Assembly: GCF_900119315.1 (NCBI RefSeq)
Contig: NZ_LT827010.1
Span: 2,885,001-2,949,000, forward strand
Reading direction: 5' to 3'
Length of the DNA stretch: 64,000 nucleotides
From: Actinoplanes sp. SE50/110
GTDB taxonomy: Bacteria > Actinomycetota > Actinomycetes > Mycobacteriales > Micromonosporaceae
Below are positions 56,031 through 64,000 of the stretch, piece by piece (position 1 is the stretch's first letter; every line of letters starts with the position of its first letter). Below the pieces are notes generated by a model that ran no database searches, had not been told where the DNA came from, and saw only the letters and a list, made by a program, of their open reading frames with translations. Made by a program: the position numbers and the translations under genes.

Positions 56031-57341
56031 ATGCGTGTTCGCCGCCAGGTGCTGGCATTGATCGCCGGGGTGGGGGTGGCACTCGGCACGACGGTGATCT
56101 ACTCGACCACCGGTGAAGCGGCCGTGGCCTGCTCCGCCACGGTCTGGGCGGAGGGGGTGACCTACACCGCCGGGCAGCAGGTGACCTACCAGTCCAAGCT
56201 CTACCAGGCGCTGGTCACCCACACCGCCTACGCGGGCACCGGGTGGAACCCGGCCGCGACGCCGACACTGTGGAAGGAGCTGGGGGGCTGCAGCGGTGGA
56301 TCGACGCCGACACCGACCCCGTCTGTGACCACCACCTCGCCGAGCCCGACGACATCACCGACGCCCACACCCACGGCGACCGGTGGGACCGGCTGCGCCA
56401 CCAAGGGCCGCCCGGCCGGCAAGGTCCTGCAGGGCTACTGGGAGAACTGGGACGGCGCGTCCAACGGCGTGCACCCCGGGCTCGGCTGGATCCCGGTCAA
56501 CGACACCCGGATCACCCAGCACGGCTACAACGTGCTGATGGCCGCCTTCCCGGTGATCCGCTCCGACGGGACGGTGCTCTGGGAGAACGGCATGGACGCC
56601 GGCGTCAAGGTGCCCACCCCCGCCGAGATCTGCGCGGCCAAGGCGCAGGGCGCCACCGTGCTGATGTCGATCGGCGGCGCGGCGGCCGGCATCGACCTGA
56701 GCTCCAGCGCGGTGGCCGACAGGTTCGTCGCCACCATCGTGCCGATCCTGAAGGCGAACAACTTCGACGGCATCGACATCGACATCGAGACCGGCCTGTC
56801 CGGCAGCGGCAGCATCAGCACGCTCTCCACCTCGCAGGCCAACCTGATCCGGATCATCGACGGTGTGCTCGCCCAGATGCCGGCCAACTTCGGCCTGACC
56901 ATGGCGCCGGAGACGGCGTACGTGACCGGTGGCAGCGTCACCTACGGCTCGATCTGGGGCTCGTACCTGCCGATCATCAAGAAGTACCTGGACAACGGCC
57001 GCCTCTGGTGGCTGAACATGCAGTACTACAACGGCAGCATGTACGGGTGTTCCGGCGACTCCTACTCGGCCGGCACCGTGCAGGGCTTCACCGTGCAGAC
57101 CCAGTGCCTGAACAACGGCATCACCATCCAGGGCGTCACCGTCAAGGTCCCGTATGACAAGCAGGTCCCGGGGCTGCCCGCCCAGTCCGGCGCGGGCGGC
57201 GGCTACATGACGCCGGCGTTGGTCAGCCAGGCGTACAACTCGGTGCCGTCGATCAAGGGCCTGATGACCTGGTCGATCAACTGGGACGGGTCGAAGGGCT
57301 GGACCTTCGGCGACAACGTCAAGGCCCTGCAGGGTCGCTGA
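56031..57341 (+). CDS. Secreted GH18 chitinase with N-terminal CBM5/12
   Basis: A 436-residue exported chitinase. GAGGAG precedes the ATG. Signal peptide to about GEA-AV (residue 31). The chitin-binding CBM5/12 is at about 33-88 (ATVWAEGVTYTAGQQVTYQSK). A Thr/Pro/Ser linker (about 90-120) leads to the GH18 barrel (about 130-436) with the catalytic DGIDIDIE (acid Glu253), SIGG and MTWSINWDG motifs. It hydrolyses chitin. The upstream 100 bp has no DasR-like box that I can recognise. Confidence 0.95.
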   Translation: MRVRRQVLALIAGVGVALGTTVIYSTTGEAAVACSATVWAEGVTYTAGQQVTYQSKLYQALVTHTAYAGTGWNPAATPTLWKELGGCSGGSTPTPTPSVTTTSPSPTTSPTPTPTATGGTGCATKGRPAGKVLQGYWENWDGASNGVHPGLGWIPVNDTRITQHGYNVLMAAFPVIRSDGTVLWENGMDAGVKVPTPAEICAAKAQGATVLMSIGGAAAGIDLSSSAVADRFVATIVPILKANNFDGIDIDIETGLSGSGSISTLSTSQANLIRIIDGVLAQMPANFGLTMAPETAYVTGGSVTYGSIWGSYLPIIKKYLDNGRLWWLNMQYYNGSMYGCSGDSYSAGTVQGFTVQTQCLNNGITIQGVTVKVPYDKQVPGLPAQSGAGGGYMTPALVSQAYNSVPSIKGLMTWSINWDGSKGWTFGDNVKALQGR

Positions 57342-57384
57342 CCTCACCGCATCCCTCGATCAGCCGGTCCGGACCGTCCCCGGG

Positions 57385-57490
57385 CCGGCTGGTCCCTGTC
57401 CGGCGCCCTGTGCCGGCTGGTCCCTGTCCGGGCGCCCGGTCGGCTGGTCCCTGTCCGCGCGCCCGGTCGGCTGGTTCCTGTCCGGGTGCC
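57385..57490 (+). repeat. 27-bp tandem repeat abutting a stop codon
   Basis: Four units of about 27-28 bp with the core CGGCTGGTCCCTGTCCGGG start near 57385, 57413, 57441 and 57468. The repeat ends exactly at the stop codon (57491-57493) of the leftward DHFR-like gene, and fills the gap to the chitinase stop. Confidence 0.8.
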
Positions 57491-58048
57491 TCAGGACGCG
57501 CGGTATCGCAGGTAGACGACGCCGTTGGCGAATCGGCGCTGCTCGGCCAGCTTGAGATCCAGGCGTACGCCGTCCGGCAGGAACCGGGTGCCGCCGCCCA
57601 CCGCGATCGGCGAGACGAACAGCTGCACCTCGTCGACCAGGCCGGCGCGGAACGCGTGCGCCGCCAGATGTGGGCCGCCGATGCTCAGATCGCGGTCGGC
57701 GGCCTCCTTCGCCTTCCGCACCACCTCCGGGTCGAAGACCCGCTCCAGCCGGGTGCGGGCCGTGGTCACCTCGGCCAGCGTCGTCGAATAGACGACCTTG
57801 TCGGCGGCCCGCCACACCCGCGCATAGTCGACGGTCGCGGGCGTCGAATCCGGCCGGGCTTCCGCGTCCTCCCAGAAGCGCATCACCTCGTACAGCCGGC
57901 GGCCGTACAGATACGTCCCGATCGGGCGTTCCAGGTCGTTGACGAACGAGTGCACCTCCTCGTCCGGTCGGCTCCAGTCGAAATTTCCCCGCTCGTCGGC
58001 GATGTAGCCGTCCAGGGAGGTGATGCCGGTGCAGATCAGCCGTGCCAC
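57491..58048 (-). CDS. Dihydrofolate reductase-like (RibD C-terminal) family reductase
   Basis: A 185-residue cytoplasmic protein. The GTG at 58048 has AAGGAG upstream. Start ARLICTGITSLDGYIADERG, then GTYLYGRRLYEVM and SIGGPHLAAHAFRAGLVDEVQLFVSPIAVGGG are the NADPH-binding RibD_C/DHFR-like motifs. Many actinobacterial paralogues exist and most are uncharacterised; a folate role is not implied. Confidence 0.88.
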   Translation of the reverse strand: MARLICTGITSLDGYIADERGNFDWSRPDEEVHSFVNDLERPIGTYLYGRRLYEVMRFWEDAEARPDSTPATVDYARVWRAADKVVYSTTLAEVTTARTRLERVFDPEVVRKAKEAADRDLSIGGPHLAAHAFRAGLVDEVQLFVSPIAVGGGTRFLPDGVRLDLKLAEQRRFANGVVYLRYRAS

Positions 58049-58376
58049 AGCGTCTCCTTCAGCCTCGGGGACTCGGCCTGTCCATCCTGGCCCGAGCCGG
58101 CCCGGGAAGCACGCAACCGGCGCGGTGTGGACGGAATTCGGGGCGTCCGGGCGATGGCCCGCGCCGTGGTCCGCGGTTGTCCACAGGTTCGGATCGGCTG
58201 TTTGCGGCGGCCGCTGTCCGGAGACGACAATGGCATTCCGGGATCGACGACTGCCTGTCCCGGCTAGTGGATCACCCCTGCTCATGCCGGATGCGGAGGT
58301 GTCTCGGCGAAGCGGTCGACGGCGGATCAGAAACGGTCACCGGAGAAAGAAGATCAATTCCGGAAAGGGTACGGGG

Positions 58377-60299
58377 ATGGCCGATCAGGAGGCACTCGGC
58401 CGCGAGTATCTGCTGCACGAGGAAATCGGGCGCGGGGCACTCGCGGTCGTCCGGCGAGCCACCCGCCGCTCCGGCGGGCCACCGCTGGCCGCTAAGCTGC
58501 TGCACCCCGAGCTGGCCAGCGATCGGCGGATCCGCGAGTCGTTCCTGCGCGAGGAGGCCGCGCTGCGCCATCTCGACCATCCGGGCATCGTCGGCTTCCA
58601 TGACCTGGTCGTCGAGGGCGGCACCCTGGCCCTGTTGATGGACCTGGTCGACGGTCCCGATCTGCGCCGCCACCTGGCCCACCGCGGCGGCCGGCTGGGC
58701 GCCGCGGAGACCGCCGTGATCGTCGGGCAGGCAGCCGAGGCGGTCGCCGCGGCGCACCGGCGAGGCGTCGTGCATCTCGACCTCAAACCGGAGAACCTTC
58801 TAGTCGTCCGCGATACCGGCCCCGCCGTGGTCCGGGTGACCGACTTCGGGCTCGCGGTGCTGCTGATGGACGCGGCGCGTGGGGTGGCCGGGGGCACGCC
58901 CGGCTACACCGCGCCGGAGATCTGGCAGGGTGCGACGCCGACCGCGGCCGCCGATGTGTACTCGCTCGGGATCCTCCTGGTCGAGCTGATCACCGGTCAC
59001 GTCGGCGGGGATCCGGACGCACTGCCCGAGCGGCTGGCCGGGCCGGCCCGGTCCTGCCTTGCCCCGGATCCGCGCGACCGGCCCGCCGCGGAACAGGTGG
59101 GGGGATATCTGCGGGCGCTCGTGGCCTCGGGTGTGCTGGGGCCGCCGCCACCGGTCGTGGCGGAGGGCGAGGCGGGGGATGTGCCCGATCCGGTGTCTCG
59201 GCGGACGACGGTGCGCGGGGCCGGGAGCGTCGGATCGCCGGGGGCGGGAGGCGGCGCCGGCGCGGCCGTCGATCCGGAGCACTCCGGGATCTGGGTCGGG
59301 CAGCTGGCCGGTGGGGTGCCGTTGGGTGGGTTTTTGGCGGGGGCGCCGCCACAGGGCGGGTTTTTGGCCGGGACACCGGCGCAGGGTGGGTTTTTGGCGG
59401 GGGCGCCGCCACAGGGCAGGTTCCTGGCCGGGACACCGGCACAGGGTGGGCTTCTGGCCGGGGCGCCGCCACAGGGCGGGTTCCTGGCCGGGACACCGGC
59501 ACAGGGTGGGCTTCTGGCCGGGGCGCCGCCGCGGGGTGGTGGCGGGCCGAGGGTCCCGGCGGCCGGGCTCGGCGGGACGGGGCTGGTCGCGGAGGCGCCG
59601 CCGAGGCGGCGTGAGGGGCGGGGGATGCTGGTCGCGGCCGGGGTGCTGGCGGTCGTCGCGGCGGGGATGGTCGGACTCGGGATCGCCAAGGTGGTCGGGG
59701 ACCGGTCCCATCCGGCGGCCGCGGTCCCGGTGAGCAGCGCCCCGGCGGTGACACCGAGCGCGGGGGCCGGCGGGGTGCTGCCGCCCACCGAGCAGGTGCG
59801 GGCCAGTGCGAGCGCCGCGCCGGTGCGGGTCACGCTCGCCGGATATGCGGCGGACGACGGCGGGACGCTGGCGTTGTCGATCCGGGACGGGACGGCGATC
59901 GCGTACATCTGTGACGGGAACACCCGGGAGGCCTGGCTGCAGGGGACCGCGGTGGACGGGCGGCTGGCGCTGTCCGGTACGGGCGGGGCGCGAATCACCG
60001 GGACGTTCGACGCGCTCGGGGCGACGGGAAAGGTGACCGTGGCCGGCGGGACGCATGCGTTCACGCTCCGGCCGGTGCAGAAGCCGTCCGGGCTCTACCG
60101 GACGTCCGCCAAGGTGCGTGGCGCGCGGATCCAGGGGTCCTGGATCGTCCTGCCGGACGGGCGGCAGGTGGGGGTGCTGACCGACGGCGGCCGCACCGGG
60201 CCGGCACCGAGGTTCGACGTCGCCGGCGGCACCGCCACGGTCGATGGGGTGGCGGTGGCGGTGACCGCGGTCGACGTGGACAGCGGCGCGGGCTTCTGA
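58377..60299 (+). CDS. Transmembrane Ser/Thr protein kinase with decapeptide repeats and ectodomain
   Basis: A 640-residue kinase. The ATG at 58377 follows AAAGGG. The kinase domain (about 10-275) has the loop EIGRGALAVV, Lys40 in LAAKLL, catalytic Asp135 in HLDLKPEN (HLD in place of HRD), Asp156 in DFGLA and TPGYTAPE. Residues about 317-386 are seven decapeptide repeats (GGFLAGAPPQ/GGFLAGTPAQ). A membrane helix (about 420-443) leads to an extracellular domain (about 475-640; VRVTLAGYAADDGGTLALSI) of unknown ligand. The domain order is that of bacterial PASTA-type kinases, but PASTA repeats are absent. Confidence 0.92.
   Translation: MADQEALGREYLLHEEIGRGALAVVRRATRRSGGPPLAAKLLHPELASDRRIRESFLREEAALRHLDHPGIVGFHDLVVEGGTLALLMDLVDGPDLRRHLAHRGGRLGAAETAVIVGQAAEAVAAAHRRGVVHLDLKPENLLVVRDTGPAVVRVTDFGLAVLLMDAARGVAGGTPGYTAPEIWQGATPTAAADVYSLGILLVELITGHVGGDPDALPERLAGPARSCLAPDPRDRPAAEQVGGYLRALVASGVLGPPPPVVAEGEAGDVPDPVSRRTTVRGAGSVGSPGAGGGAGAAVDPEHSGIWVGQLAGGVPLGGFLAGAPPQGGFLAGTPAQGGFLAGAPPQGRFLAGTPAQGGLLAGAPPQGGFLAGTPAQGGLLAGAPPRGGGGPRVPAAGLGGTGLVAEAPPRRREGRGMLVAAGVLAVVAAGMVGLGIAKVVGDRSHPAAAVPVSSAPAVTPSAGAGGVLPPTEQVRASASAAPVRVTLAGYAADDGGTLALSIRDGTAIAYICDGNTREAWLQGTAVDGRLALSGTGGARITGTFDALGATGKVTVAGGTHAFTLRPVQKPSGLYRTSAKVRGARIQGSWIVLPDGRQVGVLTDGGRTGPAPRFDVAGGTATVDGVAVAVTAVDVDSGAGF
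59325..59534 (+). repeat. In-frame 30-bp repeats in the kinase gene
   Basis: Seven 30-bp units, in 60-bp pairs, encode the alternating decapeptides GGFLAGAPPQ and GGFLAGTPAQ between kinase domain and membrane helix. Some pairs are identical over 60 bp (59401-59520), pointing to recent expansion. Confidence 0.9.
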
Positions 60300-60400
60300 C
60301 GACGTGGAGTGCGGTGCGGGCTTGACGACGTGGAGTGCGGTGCCGGCTTGACGACGTGGAGTGCGGTGCCGGCTTGACGACGTAGGCAGGTGGTGCCGGC
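60298..60400 (+). repeat. 26-bp tandem repeat spanning the kinase stop
   Basis: Units of 26 bp (GACGACGTGGAGTGCGGTGC + GGGCTT) start at 60298, 60324 and 60350, with a decayed fourth. The last coding bases, GACGTGGACAGCGGCGCGGG followed by CTTC, at 60273-60296, match the unit, so the repeat seems to arise from the gene's own 3' end. Confidence 0.8.
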
Positions 60401-60529
60401 CGCTGACGAACCGGTGTGACCCCCGCCGCAGCCCAAGTTCTTTGAATCTGAAATAGTTTCCTCGTCAACGACGTTGTGCGAGGCAGCCCGGGACGTGAGT
60501 GCCCCGGCCGGAGGTTTCAGGAGCGGGTC

Positions 60530-61645
60530 ATGCAATTCGGCATCTTCAGCGTCAGCGACATCACCGCCGACCCCACCACCGGGAAGACCCCGACCGAGGC
60601 CCAGCGGATCAAGGACATCGTCACCATCGCCAAGCACGCCGAGCAGGCGGGCCTGGACGTCTTCGCGCTCGGCGAGCACCACAACGAGCCGTTCTTCTCC
60701 TCGTCGCCGACCACCACCCTCGCCTACATCGCCGCGCAGACCACGACGCTGCAGCTGAGCACCGCGACGACGCTGATCACCACGAACGACCCGGTGAAGA
60801 TCGCCGAGGACTTCGCGATGCTGCAGCACCTGGCGGACGGGCGGGTCGACCTGATGCTCGGGCGCGGCAACACCGGGCCGGTCTACCCGTGGTTCGGCAA
60901 GGACATCCGGGCCGGCATCCCGTTGGCGATCGAGAACTACGCGCTGCTGCACCGGCTGTGGCGCGAGCACACCGTCGACTGGGAGGGCAAGTTCCGTACG
61001 CCGCTGCAGTCGTTCACCTCGACGCCGCGTCCGCTCGATGACGTCCCGCCGTTCGTCTGGCACGGTTCGATCCGCAGTCCGCAGATCGCCGAGCAGGCCG
61101 CGTACTACGGTGACGGCTTCTTCGCCAACCACATCTTCTGGCCGGCGTCGCACACCCAGCGGATGATCGCGCTGTACCGCGAGCGGTTCGCGCACTACGG
61201 GCACGGCGACCCGGACCAGGCCATCGTCGGCCTCGGCGGCCAGGTGTTCATGCGCAGAAACAGCCAGGACGCGGTCAACGAGTTCCGGCCGTACTTCGAC
61301 AACGCCCCGGTCTACGGCCACGGGCCGTCACTCGAAGACTTCACCCGGGAGACGCCGCTGACCGTCGGCAGCCCGCAGCAGGTGATCGAGCGGACCCTCA
61401 AGTTCCGCGACTATGTCGGTGACTACCAGCGGCAGCTGTTCCTGGTCGACCACGCCGGCCTGCCGCTGAAAACCGTCCTCGAGCAGCTCGACCTGCTCGG
61501 CCAGGAGGTCATCCCGGTGCTGCGCAAGGAGTTCGCGGCGCTCAAGCCGGCCCACGTGCCGGACGCGCCGACCCACGCCGCACTGGTCGCCGCCAAGAAC
61601 GCCGCCGAGGCCGCCGTGACCGAGAAGGTGGAGGTGCAGGCATGA
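60530..61645 (+). CDS. LLM-class flavin-dependent oxidoreductase (luciferase-like monooxygenase)
   Basis: A 371-residue enzyme of the bacterial luciferase fold. AGGAG (60519-60523) precedes the ATG. Motifs: MQFGIFSVSDI, GLDVFALGEHHNEPFFSSSP, LSTATTLITTNDPVKIAEDF and RVDLMLGRGNTGPVYPWFG. It uses reduced FMN and O2. The next gene, an FMN reductase overlapping by 4 bp (ATGA), would supply the reduced flavin, so the two form a two-component monooxygenase. The substrate is unknown. The upstream 60 bp has a lower G+C stretch (60429-60470), likely the promoter. Confidence 0.92.
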   Translation: MQFGIFSVSDITADPTTGKTPTEAQRIKDIVTIAKHAEQAGLDVFALGEHHNEPFFSSSPTTTLAYIAAQTTTLQLSTATTLITTNDPVKIAEDFAMLQHLADGRVDLMLGRGNTGPVYPWFGKDIRAGIPLAIENYALLHRLWREHTVDWEGKFRTPLQSFTSTPRPLDDVPPFVWHGSIRSPQIAEQAAYYGDGFFANHIFWPASHTQRMIALYRERFAHYGHGDPDQAIVGLGGQVFMRRNSQDAVNEFRPYFDNAPVYGHGPSLEDFTRETPLTVGSPQQVIERTLKFRDYVGDYQRQLFLVDHAGLPLKTVLEQLDLLGQEVIPVLRKEFAALKPAHVPDAPTHAALVAAKNAAEAAVTEKVEVQA

Positions 61646-62256
61646 AGCAGCGCAGCCTCGTCGTGATCAGCGCCGGCCTGAGCCAGCCGTCGTCGACCCG
61701 CCTGCTCGCGGACCAGCTGTCCGCGGCAGCGGACCGGGCCGCCACCCGGATCGGCGTCCAGCTCGACATCCAGGTGATCGAGCTCCGCGACCTGGCGCAC
61801 GAGATCACCGACCATCTGCTGACCGGTTTCCCGCCGGCCGCTCTCCGGCAGGCGCAGGATGCGGTCGCCGCCGCCGACGCGCTGATCACCGTCACTCCGG
61901 TGTTCAGCGCGAGCTACAGCGGCCTGTTCAAGTCGTTCTTCGACGTGCTCGAAAAGGACGCGCTGGCCGACAAGCCGGTGCTGCTCGCCGCGACGGCCGG
62001 CACCGCCCGGCACTCGTTGGTGCTGGAGCACGCGCTGCGACCGCTGTTCGCCTACCTCCGCGCGGTGCCGGTGCCCACCGCGGTCTTCGCGGCCAGCGAC
62101 GACTGGGGTGCCAACTCGGTGGAGGGCCCGCTGCGCGGCCGGATCGAGCGCGCCGCCACCGAACTGGCGCGCGAACTCGACCGGCGCGAACCGGTGACGG
62201 TCGTCGATCCGTTCGCCCTCACCGAGTCCTTCGAGGACATGCTGAAAACCCTTTAG
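61642..62256 (+). CDS. NADPH-dependent FMN reductase (CE1759 family)
   Basis: A 204-residue flavodoxin-like reductase: LVVISAGLSQPSSTRLLADQ, then VTPVFSASYSGLFKSFFD (the flavin-binding loop), and TAGTARHSLVLEHALRPLF. It reduces FMN for the monooxygenase whose stop it overlaps. The two are always seen together in actinobacteria, to my knowledge. A strong terminator follows at 62273-62304. Confidence 0.92.
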   Translation: MKQRSLVVISAGLSQPSSTRLLADQLSAAADRAATRIGVQLDIQVIELRDLAHEITDHLLTGFPPAALRQAQDAVAAADALITVTPVFSASYSGLFKSFFDVLEKDALADKPVLLAATAGTARHSLVLEHALRPLFAYLRAVPVPTAVFAASDDWGANSVEGPLRGRIERAATELARELDRREPVTVVDPFALTESFEDMLKTL

Positions 62257-62596
62257 TTCGTACGCCGTGATCCGACGCGCGCCGGCCATCCCCGGCGCGC
62301 GTCGCCGTATCGGGCCGAGCCTCAGCCCCGGCGTGGGGTGGGCGTGGGCGAGGCGTGTCCGTACTTTGATGCCCTCGGGCCGGCGCGCGGCTGGCGGCGC
62401 GCGGCTGGGGCGAGCGGCTGGGGCGAGCGGCGTACGGCTGGTGACGGGGCGGCTGGCGGCGAGCGGTTGGCGGCGGGTGCGCCGCGAATCGCACCGTGGG
62501 TTGGCCGAAAGTCCACATCGCGGCCAGCCGAACAGTGATCGGCACAACCCGGACAGGGCATCGACGAAGATCACGCTCTACTGCAGGGTGGTGCGG
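62257..62596 (+). other. Gap with terminator, no gene
   Basis: A 340-bp gap. After the terminator hairpin a G-rich stretch (62375-62480) carries short repeats such as GGCTGGGGCGAGC. No gene, operator or clear promoter is recognised. Confidence 0.4.
62273..62304 (+). terminator. Terminator after the FMN reductase gene
   Basis: A perfect 13-bp stem: CGACGCGCGCCGG (62273-62285) with CCGGCGCGCGTCG (62292-62304), and a 6-nt loop, 17 bp after the stop. Confidence 0.85.
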
Positions 62597-63142
62597 GTGA
62601 CCTATGGACCGCCGCAGCAGCAGCCGAACCCACCGCAGCCCGCCGCGCCGAAAAAAAAGCCCAGCGGCAAGCTGATCCTGGGCATCCTCGTCGGGGTGGT
62701 GTTGCTCTGCTGCGGAGGCGGCGTCACCGCGATCAACGCCTTCACCGGCGACTCCGGCAGCACCAAGGCGGGCGGGACCAGCACGAGCGGTGCGCCCGCG
62801 GACGCGGTCGTCGTCGCGGCCGCCGGCTCGCCGTCCGCGGGGGTCTCGGCCGCGTCCAGCCCGGCGCCGGTCACCGCCAAGCCGAAACCGACCGCCGCAC
62901 CGACCACGAGAACCCCCGCCGCAAAACCGGCGACGACCGGCACCAGGCCGGCCCCGCCGAAGACGACCAGACCGAGGACCACCAAGCCGACGACCAAAGC
63001 TCCGACCACGGCCCCACCGCAGTCGGGAGTGCATCCGGGAGCGTTCTGCTCCCCGGAGGGCGCGTACGGCACCACCAGCGCCGGCACTCTGATGCGCTGC
63101 ACCAGCAAGAACGGCGACCGACCCCGCTGGCGCAGAGCCTGA
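62597..63142 (+). CDS. Single-pass membrane protein with Cys-containing C-terminal motif
   Basis: A 181-residue protein: Pro/Gln-rich cytoplasmic start, one helix (about 25-47, LILGILVGVVLLCCGGGVTAI), a long Thr/Pro/Ala/Lys linker, and a short C-terminal motif PGAFCSPEGAYG...MRCTSKNGDRPRWRR with two Cys. I recognise this tail as a common ending of actinobacterial secreted or membrane proteins; its role is unknown. The GTG at 62597 has AGGGTGG upstream; a GTG at 62591 is also in frame. Confidence 0.65.
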   Translation: MTYGPPQQQPNPPQPAAPKKKPSGKLILGILVGVVLLCCGGGVTAINAFTGDSGSTKAGGTSTSGAPADAVVVAAAGSPSAGVSAASSPAPVTAKPKPTAAPTTRTPAAKPATTGTRPAPPKTTRPRTTKPTTKAPTTAPPQSGVHPGAFCSPEGAYGTTSAGTLMRCTSKNGDRPRWRRA

Positions 63143-63524
63143 CCGGCAGCCCGTGGAACTCGCCTCGGTCCGCGAGGAGGAGCCGGCGCGAGAGGTGAGC
63201 GGACTCCACCGCGAGGCCCGGCTGGGGCGGTCAGCGTGGGTGGGTGGACGGTCGAGGTCAGGTCCGGGTGGGGCGGATCGGCGCGGGGCCTGAGCGCGGT
63301 GGGCTGGCGCGGGGCCTGAGCGCGGTGGGCTGGCGTGGGCCCTGGGGAGGACCCGCCGGCGCGAGGTGTGAGCGCCGTCGGTGAGGCGCGGGCTGAGCGG
63401 GTGGGCGGCGGCGGGATGGGGCGCCGGGATGGGGCGCCGGGGCGGGTTGTCCCGGGTGGTGGGTCGGGGGGTTGACACACTCTGCGCGTCGACAACGGCA
63501 CGCTTTGTTGTTCAAGCTGTTCGG
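63143..63524. other. Gap with 26-bp repeats, no gene
   Basis: A 382-bp gap. Two perfect 26-bp units (GGCGCGGGGCCTGAGCGCGG + TGGGCT) lie at 63280-63331. TTGACA at 63472-63477 has no matching -10 box at usual spacing. Nothing else is seen. Confidence 0.4.
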
Positions 63525-64000
63525 GTGGGCACGTCCACCCCGGTCCAGCCGTTGGCGGATCTCCCGGACGGCGAGCCGCCTGTGGTCCGGCGGCATCTCG
63601 TCGTGCTGCCGCGCGGGCGTCGGCCGGCCGGCCCGGCCCCCGAGGCGGCGCTCCGGCATCTGATCGCCATCCCGCGCGAACGCCCCGACACGCCGCCGGC
63701 GGTCGACCGGCGCACGGTGCCGATCGATGGCGGCGTCCGGACTCGGCCCGCGGACCTCAGCGTCTCCAGCCTGACGGGCTCCGGCCTGACGGGCTCCGGC
63801 GCGGCGGCCTCCGGCGTGGCGGGCTCCGGCGTGGTGGCCCCTCGGCTGCCGGTCGGTGACTCGGGAGTCTCTCGCCTGGCGGTCTCCGAGCTGACAGGGG
63901 CTTCCGGGCCGGTCCGCTCGAAGCGGTGGTCGGTGGTCGCGGTGGTGGTTTCGGTGGGAATGCTGGTGCTGTTCTGCGCGGGCGTGGCAGCCGTGACCGT
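63525..64000 (+). CDS. Partial membrane protein, cut by the right edge
   Basis: An open frame from the GTG at 63525 to the end of the window (158 codons). It begins VGTSTPVQPLADLPDGEPP, continues with Arg/Pro-rich sequence, has short Gly/Ser repeats (LTGSGLTGSGAAASGVAGSG), and enters a membrane helix near the edge (RWSVVAVVVSVGMLVLFCAG). It looks like the cytoplasmic N-terminus and first helix of another single-pass surface protein. The start is uncertain: no ribosome site is evident. Confidence 0.5.
   Translation, partial: MGTSTPVQPLADLPDGEPPVVRRHLVVLPRGRRPAGPAPEAALRHLIAIPRERPDTPPAVDRRTVPIDGGVRTRPADLSVSSLTGSGLTGSGAAASGVAGSGVVAPRLPVGDSGVSRLAVSELTGASGPVRSKRWSVVAVVVSVGMLVLFCAGVAAVT

Noticed and set aside
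63472..63500. TTGACA promoter for the partial right-edge gene
   Set aside because: No acceptable -10 box at 16-19 bp.

Overview
This is a high-GC actinobacterial chromosome segment: very G/C-rich third codon positions, many GTG starts, Tat and Sec exported glycosidases with CBM2 and ricin-B (CBM13) modules on Ser/Pro/Thr linkers, and the DUF6230/DUF6114 pair. The style of the secreted enzymes and of the membrane-anchored carbohydrate-binding proteins suggests an Actinoplanes-like member of the Micromonosporaceae. That placement is inference from gene content.

The left third (about 2.5-21.6 kb) is a hemicellulose locus aimed at arabinoxylan. It holds three GH10 xylanases (2532-3998, 6465-7823, 17319-19739), a CE1-type esterase with CBM2, a GH27 enzyme, a GH43-CBM6 enzyme, a GH127 beta-L-arabinofuranosidase, and two GH62 arabinofuranosidase modules, one of them fused to a xylanase. 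Inside it lies an unusual regulator (15573-17096): an ECF sigma factor joined to a zinc-binding motif, a membrane segment and an extracellular AbfB (arabinofuranose-binding) domain. The GH10-CE1 operon, the GH27 operon and the sigma gene share a promoter layout: a TGRCAA box, 19-20 bp, then an AGCGCTCCCA-type LacI-family half-site. The GH10-GH62 gene has a near-palindromic operator of the same kind. A second membrane-anchored AbfB protein follows and overlaps a DivIVA-like coiled-coil gene. Two wrecked fragments (a CBM2 fragment and a GH43 C-terminus) show rearrangement within the locus.

The middle (21.6-37.2 kb) has small conserved genes (DUF2277, DUF1992), a secreted galactose-oxidase-like copper radical enzyme with three F5/8-type domains, the DUF6230-DUF6114 operon, an orphan CHASE3-type histidine kinase, an L-lactate permease with an in-frame repeat insertion, a YtcJ-like amidohydrolase, a membrane-anchored ricin-B protein, and an intact IS256-family element with an 8-bp target duplication.

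The right half (37.2-64 kb) has a MerR/VWA operon with a perfect palindromic operator, a cyclase-family hydrolase, an M6-like zinc protease, an APC permease, an M19 dipeptidase, a GH26-like glycosidase, a GT39 membrane glycosyltransferase, pgi, a winged-helix protein, a GH18 chitinase, a DHFR-like reductase, a transmembrane Ser/Thr kinase, a flavin monooxygenase/FMN reductase pair, and small membrane proteins, the last running off the right edge.

Short tandem repeats (22-54 bp) recur both inside reading frames (permeases, kinase, DivIVA-like protein) and just downstream of stop codons. No tRNA, rRNA or CRISPR array was seen.
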